From NCBI GenBank assembly GCA_036787815.1, contig DAIQOP010000034.1:1-20224 (forward strand): a stretch of DNA of 20,224 bases. The letters are read 5' to 3'. Source of the stretch: DATBAK01 sp036787815. Its GTDB lineage: Bacteria; Actinomycetota; Acidimicrobiia; IMCC26256; PALSA-610. Numbering within the stretch: the stretch's first letter is position 1; every line of letters begins with the position of its first letter. This document shows positions 16,157 through 20,224 of the stretch, one piece after another. The position numbers were made by a program, and so were the translations under genes. Below the pieces are notes generated by a model. The model was not told the DNA's origin. It worked only from the letters and a program-made list of their open reading frames with translations, and did no database searches.

Positions 16157-16173
16157 GTCATCTCGGCCGTCAT
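16084..16173 (-). other. 29-codon stub ORF (duplicated DUF2889 start)
   Basis: ATG 16173 overlaps the stop of the acyl-CoA-ligase-like gene (ATGA) and reads MTAEMTTEFDPPLAVG, then leaves the family sequence (ACLAGRACPGGPR) and stops at 16084, where its TGA overlaps the GTG start of the remaining DUF2889 gene (GTGA). It looks like the original start of DUF2889 separated from its body by a duplication, or the remains of a second tandem paralogue. It may now act only as a coupling leader. Confidence 0.65.
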
Positions 16174-17759
16174 TGCCCGTCGCCCGGGTAGCCGCCGCCG
16201 CCGAAGCGCGCGTCGAGGGCGTCGTAGTCGATCGCGAATCCCTGCCGGGGAATCGCGTCGACGAGCTCGACGCGTCGCGGCTTCTTGTACGACGCGATGC
16301 GATCGCGGCAGTGGGCGACGATCTCGTCGGGCGTCACGGTCGCACCCTCGCGCGCGACGACGATCGCGGTGACCGACTGCGCCCACTGGCGATCGGGAAC
16401 GCCGATCACCGCGCAGTCGGCGACACCGGGATGCGACCGGATCGCGCCTTCGACCTCGGCCGGATAGATGTTCTCCGCTGCCGACTTGATGAGGCGTGTC
16501 TTGGGCCCGACGAACGTGAGGGAGCCGTCGGCTTCGCGCCGCCCGAGATCGTTGGTGTGGTGCCATCCGTTGCGGAAACGCCGGGCCGTCTCCTCGGGCC
16601 GGTTCCAGTAGCCGTTCATCACCAGCGGGCCGCGGCAGGTGATCTCGCCGGTCTCGCCGGGCGCGACCTCGCGGTCGTCGGGGTCGACGACGCGCACCTG
16701 CAGCAGGGGAGAGGTGCGACCATGACCGCCGAGCGCACCCGCGCCGAACGCCGCGAAGGTGAGCATGCCGACGACCTCGGTCTGCCCGTACCCGCCGGGG
16801 TGGCGCACCCACGGGCTCGTGTCGACGGTGATCATCTCGTTCCACTCGGGCCGCCCCGGCGCGGCGCGCAGGCTCGAGATGTCGAAGCGGTGGTCGTGGT
16901 TCAGCTCGCGGATCTGCCGGAAGGTCGGCCCCGCCAGGAACGCTCCGGTGCACCGCTCGTTCTCGATCAACCGGCACAGCTCCTCGGCGTCGACGCGCGG
17001 CGTGAACACGTTGGTGCCCGCGTGCACGAGCGTGGCGAACGTGGAGAACAGCGTGGCGATGTGGAACATCGGCCCGCAGTTGAGGTACACCGACGACGAG
17101 TCGACGTCGGAGAGCCGGCCGATGATCAGCCCTTGGCCGATGAGCGCGGTGTGGCTGAGCAGCGCGCCGTTCGGGCGTCCGTCGAACGCGGCGGTGTACA
17201 GCAGCAGCACCGGGGAGCTCGGGTCGACGTCGAGGTCGGGATCGACCGCGGGCGCGGCCGCGAGGAAGCCCTCGTACGTCTCCGTCTCGGATGCGTCGTG
17301 CCGGAGCCAGCGCGCCCGACCCGGCCCGTACGCGGCGCGTGCGGCGCGCACGGTGTCGCCGATCTCCGCTTCCTGCCACACGACCACCGATGGCTCGAGA
17401 TCGTGGAGCACGAAAGCCATCTCGTCGGCGGTCTGCCGCCAGTTGGCCGGGCACACGATCGCACCGAGCTTCGCGGCGGCGAAGAGCAGCTCGACGATCC
17501 GGAACGAGTTCTGGCCCAGCCACAGGATCCGGTCGCCGGGGCCCACGCCGGCGCCGAGCAGCGCCTGCGCCAACCGGTTCACGCGGTCGTCGAGCTCGGG
17601 ATAGGTGAGGCGCACGGCGCCGTCGACGACGGCGAGCTGCTGCGGCCACGACCGTCGCTGCTCGCGCAGGAGATCGCCGAGCCCGGTGTGATGCAACCCG
17701 GTGTGATGCAACCCGGTGTGATCTAACCCCGTGTGCTGGGCGCGCGCGTCGTCGACCAC
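16170..17759 (-). CDS. Acyl-CoA-synthetase-like protein with degenerate AMP-binding motifs
   Basis: 529 aa from GTG 17759, which has GAGG 8 bp upstream. The frame continues to GTG 17837, but there it is antisense to an amidohydrolase remnant; TTG 17711 and 17696 are also possible. The ANL fold is clear: LTYPELDDRVNRLAQAL near 52-68, GYGQTE (323-328), NGYWNRPEETARRFRNGW, then the A8 region (TRLIKSAAENIYPAEVEG). However the P-loop is YTAAFDGRPNGA (188-199) instead of YTSGTTGxPKG, A7 is TND instead of TGD, and the C-terminus (PRQGFAIDYDALDARF) has no A10 Lys. It may bind nucleotide poorly, use a different mechanism, or be regulatory. A five-residue HTGLH repeat precedes the core. Stop and stub ORF overlap (ATGA). 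Confidence 0.85.
   Translation of the reverse strand: MVDDARAQHTGLDHTGLHHTGLHHTGLGDLLREQRRSWPQQLAVVDGAVRLTYPELDDRVNRLAQALLGAGVGPGDRILWLGQNSFRIVELLFAAAKLGAIVCPANWRQTADEMAFVLHDLEPSVVVWQEAEIGDTVRAARAAYGPGRARWLRHDASETETYEGFLAAAPAVDPDLDVDPSSPVLLLYTAAFDGRPNGALLSHTALIGQGLIIGRLSDVDSSSVYLNCGPMFHIATLFSTFATLVHAGTNVFTPRVDAEELCRLIENERCTGAFLAGPTFRQIRELNHDHRFDISSLRAAPGRPEWNEMITVDTSPWVRHPGGYGQTEVVGMLTFAAFGAGALGGHGRTSPLLQVRVVDPDDREVAPGETGEITCRGPLVMNGYWNRPEETARRFRNGWHHTNDLGRREADGSLTFVGPKTRLIKSAAENIYPAEVEGAIRSHPGVADCAVIGVPDRQWAQSVTAIVVAREGATVTPDEIVAHCRDRIASYKKPRRVELVDAIPRQGFAIDYDALDARFGGGGYPGDGQ
17682..17726. repeat. 15-bp tandem repeat, three copies
   Basis: Unit CCCGGTGTGATGCAA at 17682-17696 and 17697-17711, a third copy with two changes at 17712-17726, and a decayed fourth beginning at 17727. 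The period is 15 bp, so read on the minus strand it adds HTGLH pentapeptides in frame at the N-terminus of the ligase-like protein. It lies between the probable start and the first conserved residues (LGDLLREQRRSW). Confidence 0.9.
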
Positions 17760-17813
17760 GCCGGCATCCTCGCGCGAGAGTGCCGGCGCACGGCCACTCG
17801 TGGCGTCCGAGGG

Positions 17814-17888
17814 TGGATCATCGATTCCGACCGGCACCTGTTCGAGTATCGGGGGCTCTGGGAGGAGCGCATCGATCCGGATCTGCGC
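17814..17888 (+). pseudogene. Stranded N-terminal fragment of an amidohydrolase
   Basis: Twenty-five codons on the plus strand read W-IIDSDRHLFEYRGLW-EERIDPDLR, which matches the metal-binding N-terminus of amidohydrolase_2 proteins (family pattern IDxDxHxxEPxxLW; compare VSVDDHVVEPPDLF of the gene at 3769-5046). After this, the frame runs antisense into the 3' end of the SCO6745-family gene (stop at 17892) and loses family character. No convincing start codon precedes it. It appears to be a truncated remnant left by deletion or rearrangement, or an assembly join. The stretch 17760-17891 holds nothing else I can support. Confidence 0.6.
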
Positions 17889-17891
17889 GGG

Positions 17892-18623
17892 TCACGCCAG
17901 CGCGGCCGCGATGCGGTCGATACCGGAGACGAGCGCCTCGCGGCCGGCTTCGTCGAGCACGCCGTACGCGTGGAGCACGATCCGGTCCGTGACCTCGTCG
18001 GCCACCGCGAGCTTGGTGCGCTCGTGGTCGGTGATCGTGGGGGCGTCGGCGTCGGTCCAGCCGAACATGCCGATGTCGGCCGGGCGGCGGATGAAGTGCG
18101 CGGTCTTGGCGTCGAGGCCTGCGCACCTGATCGCGATGAGGTGGGCGCTGCCACGGAACTCGCGCAGCACGGTGAGGAGCTGCATCGCGCGCGCCGGGAA
18201 GTCGACGGCCAGCGGCTCGCACTTGATGCCGCTGTAGAGCGCGAGGCCGATGGGGTCGGCGGCGTCGTTCACCGCGTCGGCCGCGGCGCAGAACGCTTCG
18301 AGGTCGGCGACCCCGGCGAGGTGGGCGCGCCCGAACTCGGCGGCGCAGTCCATGTAGGCCCGAGCGGCAACCCGCGGGACGACGTGCTCCTTCGCCGAGT
18401 TCCACATCTTCTCGACGAGCCCCGGCTCGAAGTACCCGAAGGCGCTCGCGACGACGCCCGCCTCGACGTCACCCAGCACACCACCCCGACCGATCACGTA
18501 GAAGCGCAAACCGTCGAGCCCGAGCTCGGTGCCGCGAGCGAGGGTCTCGGGGGCGAAGTAGAACGCCCACCCGAGGTCGCGGATCTTCGGGCACACGTTG
18601 GCAATCAACTCGTCATGCGGCAT
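17892..18623 (-). CDS. SCO6745 family protein (SalK-like helical protein)
   Basis: 243 aa from ATG 18623 (MPHDELIANVCPKIRDLGWAF). Mostly alpha-helical, with the family hallmarks DLGWAFYFAPETLARGTELGLDGLRFYVIGRGGVLGDV near the N-terminus, SAFGYFEPGLVEKMW, and a C-terminal LRGSAHLIAIRCAGLDAKTAHF-like helix pair (REFRGSAHLIAIRCAGLD). The family is widespread in actinobacteria and its biochemical role is not established. An in-frame ATG at 18641 is possible; neither start has a good ribosome site, and TACTCT lies only 3 bp before 18623. It heads the leftward group with the ligase-like gene and DUF2889, and its promoter region faces the sigma factor gene. Confidence 0.85.
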   Translation of the reverse strand: MPHDELIANVCPKIRDLGWAFYFAPETLARGTELGLDGLRFYVIGRGGVLGDVEAGVVASAFGYFEPGLVEKMWNSAKEHVVPRVAARAYMDCAAEFGRAHLAGVADLEAFCAAADAVNDAADPIGLALYSGIKCEPLAVDFPARAMQLLTVLREFRGSAHLIAIRCAGLDAKTAHFIRRPADIGMFGWTDADAPTITDHERTKLAVADEVTDRIVLHAYGVLDEAGREALVSGIDRIAAALA

Positions 18624-18683
18624 GCGCGAGAGTAGACCCATGTGCCACTGAAGGAATCGGCTGGTAGCAGGCTTGTATCGGTG

Positions 18684-19160
18684 ATGGAAGGTGTGGGGTT
18701 CGAGAGCTGGTACCGGGTCGAGCATCCGCGCGTCGTGGGCATCGTTGCCGCGCTCACCGGCCAGCGCGAGCTCGCGATCGAGGCAACCGACGAGGCGTTC
18801 GTTCGGGCGTGGGCCCGCTGGAGCCGGGTCTCGAAGATGGATGCACCCGGCGCGTGGACCGTCAAGGTCGCGCTGAACGTCGTCCGGCGCGCGTCTCGGC
18901 ACCCGGCCGCGGTTGACGGGCCCGGCCCCGAGCCGGTGGTGCCGGCGACCGACCCCGAGCTCTGGGAGCTGGTGCGCGCGCTGCCGTTGCAGCAGCGCAC
19001 CGCGGTCGTGCTCCGCCACGTCGGTGGCTTCAGCCACGCGGAGATCGCGGACGCGATGGGTGTGCGCGAGGGCACGGTCGGATCCACGCTCCACGCGGCG
19101 CACAAGAAGTTGCGCACACTGCTCGCGGCGGCCGATGAGGAGGCCGGAATCCATGGATGA
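18684..19160 (+). CDS. ECF/SigE-like RNA polymerase sigma factor
   Basis: 158 aa, short two-domain sigma factor. Region 2 (about 8-72: FESWYRVEHPRVVGIVAAL... DEAFVRAWARWSRV) binds core polymerase and the -10 element. Region 4 (about 91-147: LRALPLQQRTAVVLRHVGGFSHAEIADAMGVREGTVGSTLHAAHKKL) is a clear helix-turn-helix for the -35 element. Here the linker between them is short and Pro-rich. The start is uncertain: ATG 18684 is preferred, GTG 18681 is adjacent and GTG 18642 would add 14 residues; no clear ribosome site exists. The stop overlaps the next gene by 8 bp, the arrangement expected for a sigma factor and its cognate regulator. Confidence 0.9.
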   Translation: MEGVGFESWYRVEHPRVVGIVAALTGQRELAIEATDEAFVRAWARWSRVSKMDAPGAWTVKVALNVVRRASRHPAAVDGPGPEPVVPATDPELWELVRALPLQQRTAVVLRHVGGFSHAEIADAMGVREGTVGSTLHAAHKKLRTLLAAADEEAGIHG

Positions 19161-20224
19161 GCTCGACCGCGCCGGCGCCGCGGTGCTCGCCTCGCCCGTC
19201 GGCGAGCCGACACCGATCGATTCGCTCCGCCCGCGGGTGCGCCGCCGCGTGCACCGCCGCCGCACGGTGGTCGCCCTCGTGGCCGTCTCGGCGCTGGCGC
19301 TCCCCGCGGTCGGGTTGGCCGCCCGCGCCCGCTCCGACCGGGGTTCGATGGGCGTGCACACGATCGACACGGGTGGGCCGCGCCCGACGGCGCCGGTCAC
19401 GACGGTGAAGCGACCCGTGGCCCGAACCCTGCCGGCGGGTTCGCGGGTCGATCCCGACGACGTGATCGCGATGAGCTTCGCGGACGCGCGGCACGGGTTC
19501 GCGATGTACGCAGCTCTCGGCAACCTGACCGGTCTCGCCGCGACGAACGACGGTGGCTCGTCGTGGCACGCGATCGGGGCGGCACCGAAGAACGTCAACG
19601 TCGACTTCACCTCGGTCAAGGACGGCTGGGCCTACGGAGCGGACGGCCGCGATCGATTCGTCACCCACGACGGGGGGCACACCTGGACCGACACGAGACC
19701 CGGCGGCGGGGTCGACGCGCTCGACGCGATCGGCTCGAGCGTGTGGTCGCTGGTCGGATGCACGGCGACCTCCGTCCCGTGTGTCGACCATCTCGAACGG
19801 TCCGACGACGGCGGGCGCACGTGGCGGTCGACGCCCCTGCCGGGGTTGCCGGCGGGTGCCGCCGCGCTCGACCGAATCGACGCGGGACACGCGTTCGTCT
19901 GGTCGGCGTTCAGCTCGGCTGCCGTCGCTCCCGCGATCATCGCGACCAGCGACGGCGGCGCGACCTGGCACACCCGCGCGAACCCGTGCGGGCGGATGTT
20001 GGCCGGCGTTGCCGGAGTCAACGGCTTCGACCTGTGGGCGTCGTGCAGCTACTCCGGCATCACCGCGGCGCCCAAGGAAGTGTTCCGGTCGCCCGACGGC
20101 GGGGCAACGTGGGTGCTGACCGCCAGGGTCGGTATGCAACCCGCCGCTGATGTCGGCCGGCTCCCGATCTCCGGCTATGGCGCCGACCTCATCGCGATCA
20201 ACGACCAGGTCGCGATCCTCACGT
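19153..20224 (+). CDS. Single-pass membrane protein with Asp-box (BNR) propeller (3' partial); candidate sensor/anti-sigma
   Basis: 357 complete codons are visible and the frame is open at the window end. ATG 19153 overlaps the sigma factor stop by 8 bp. Layout: acidic/basic cytoplasmic stretch (1-37, ending RRRVHRRR), one transmembrane segment (38-57, VVALVAVSALALPAVGLAAR), a Pro/Thr-rich linker (about 70-95), then beta-propeller blades marked by five Asp-boxes (SxDxGxTW type): 131-138, 171-178, 217-224, 265-272 and 313-320, spaced 40, 46, 48 and 48 residues. Cys203/210 and Cys279/298 could pair outside the cell. Such propellers bind glycans or act as scaffolds; no sialidase Arg/Tyr set can be identified. 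Overlap with the sigma gene suggests it controls that factor, but no ZAS anti-sigma motif is visible in the short N-terminus. Confidence 0.85.
   Translation, partial: MDELDRAGAAVLASPVGEPTPIDSLRPRVRRRVHRRRTVVALVAVSALALPAVGLAARARSDRGSMGVHTIDTGGPRPTAPVTTVKRPVARTLPAGSRVDPDDVIAMSFADARHGFAMYAALGNLTGLAATNDGGSSWHAIGAAPKNVNVDFTSVKDGWAYGADGRDRFVTHDGGHTWTDTRPGGGVDALDAIGSSVWSLVGCTATSVPCVDHLERSDDGGRTWRSTPLPGLPAGAAALDRIDAGHAFVWSAFSSAAVAPAIIATSDGGATWHTRANPCGRMLAGVAGVNGFDLWASCSYSGITAAPKEVFRSPDGGATWVLTARVGMQPAADVGRLPISGYGADLIAINDQVAILT

Noticed and set aside
17733..18635. A 300-codon plus-strand frame through 17733-18635
   Set aside because: Only codons 28-52 look like a protein family (amidohydrolase N-terminus). 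The remainder is antisense to the well-supported SCO6745-family gene.
1..20224. CRISPR arrays, tRNA/rRNA genes, transposases, phage genes, toxin-antitoxin or defence systems
   Set aside because: Looked for and not seen. The only repeats are the 30-bp direct pair at 16053/16127 and the 15-bp tandem at 17682.

Overview
The window is high-GC DNA with strong G/C third-position bias. GTG and TTG starts are used and many genes overlap by 4 bp (ATGA/GTGA). The gene content (F420-type luciferase-like monooxygenase, SCO6745-family protein, TIGR03086/DinB-like protein, DUF2889, DUF35 plus thiolase-like pairs, several SDRs and acyl-CoA ligases) points to an actinobacterium with lipid or xenobiotic catabolism. 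Acidimicrobiia or a mycobacteria-like lineage is my inference; no rRNA or marker phylogeny is available here. No tRNA, rRNA, CRISPR array, insertion sequence or phage gene was seen.

Layout. 1-1515 (+): acyl-CoA/AMP ligase, cut at its 5' end by the window. 1496-2272 (-): SAM methyltransferase, overlapping the ligase tail convergently. 2358-2588 (+): small membrane protein. 2591-5046 (-): cytochrome P450 translationally coupled to an upstream amidohydrolase. 5219-7525 (+): SCPx/Ltp2-type thiolase-like protein, DUF35 Zn-ribbon/OB protein, and a TetR regulator, divergent from the P450 operon. 7547-9653 (-): SRPBCC protein and Ppx/GppA phosphatase with an HD domain. 9809-12059 (+): aldehyde dehydrogenase and class II aldolase-like protein. 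12094-13482 (-): SDR coupled to a frameshifted TIGR03086-family gene. 13578-15255 (+): second SDR and an F420-type LLM oxidoreductase. 15305-18623 (-): SCO6745-family gene, an acyl-CoA-ligase-like gene with degenerate motifs, and DUF2889 with a duplicated 5' end. 18684-20224 (+): ECF-like sigma factor overlapping a single-pass membrane protein with an Asp-box (BNR) propeller, which runs off the window.

How it fits together. Most genes look like parts of CoA-thioester-linked degradation of a hydrophobic or ring-containing substrate: hydroxylation (P450), activation (ligases), oxidation (SDRs, ALDH, LLM), C-C cleavage (thiolase-like/DUF35, class II aldolase) and hydrolysis or decarboxylation (amidohydrolase), with local TetR control. 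The substrate cannot be read from the sequence.

The most unusual points are four. First, the sigma factor is coupled to an Asp-box propeller membrane protein that could be an unorthodox anti-sigma sensor. Second, a 30-bp direct repeat created a 29-codon stub ORF at the start of the DUF2889 gene, with ATGA and GTGA couplings on its two sides. Third, a 25-codon amidohydrolase N-terminus is stranded on the opposite strand at 17814-17888. Fourth, there is a single-base frameshift in a C6 run at 12460-12465. The second to fourth points suggest recent gene erosion or, alternatively, assembly errors in the 12-18 kb part.
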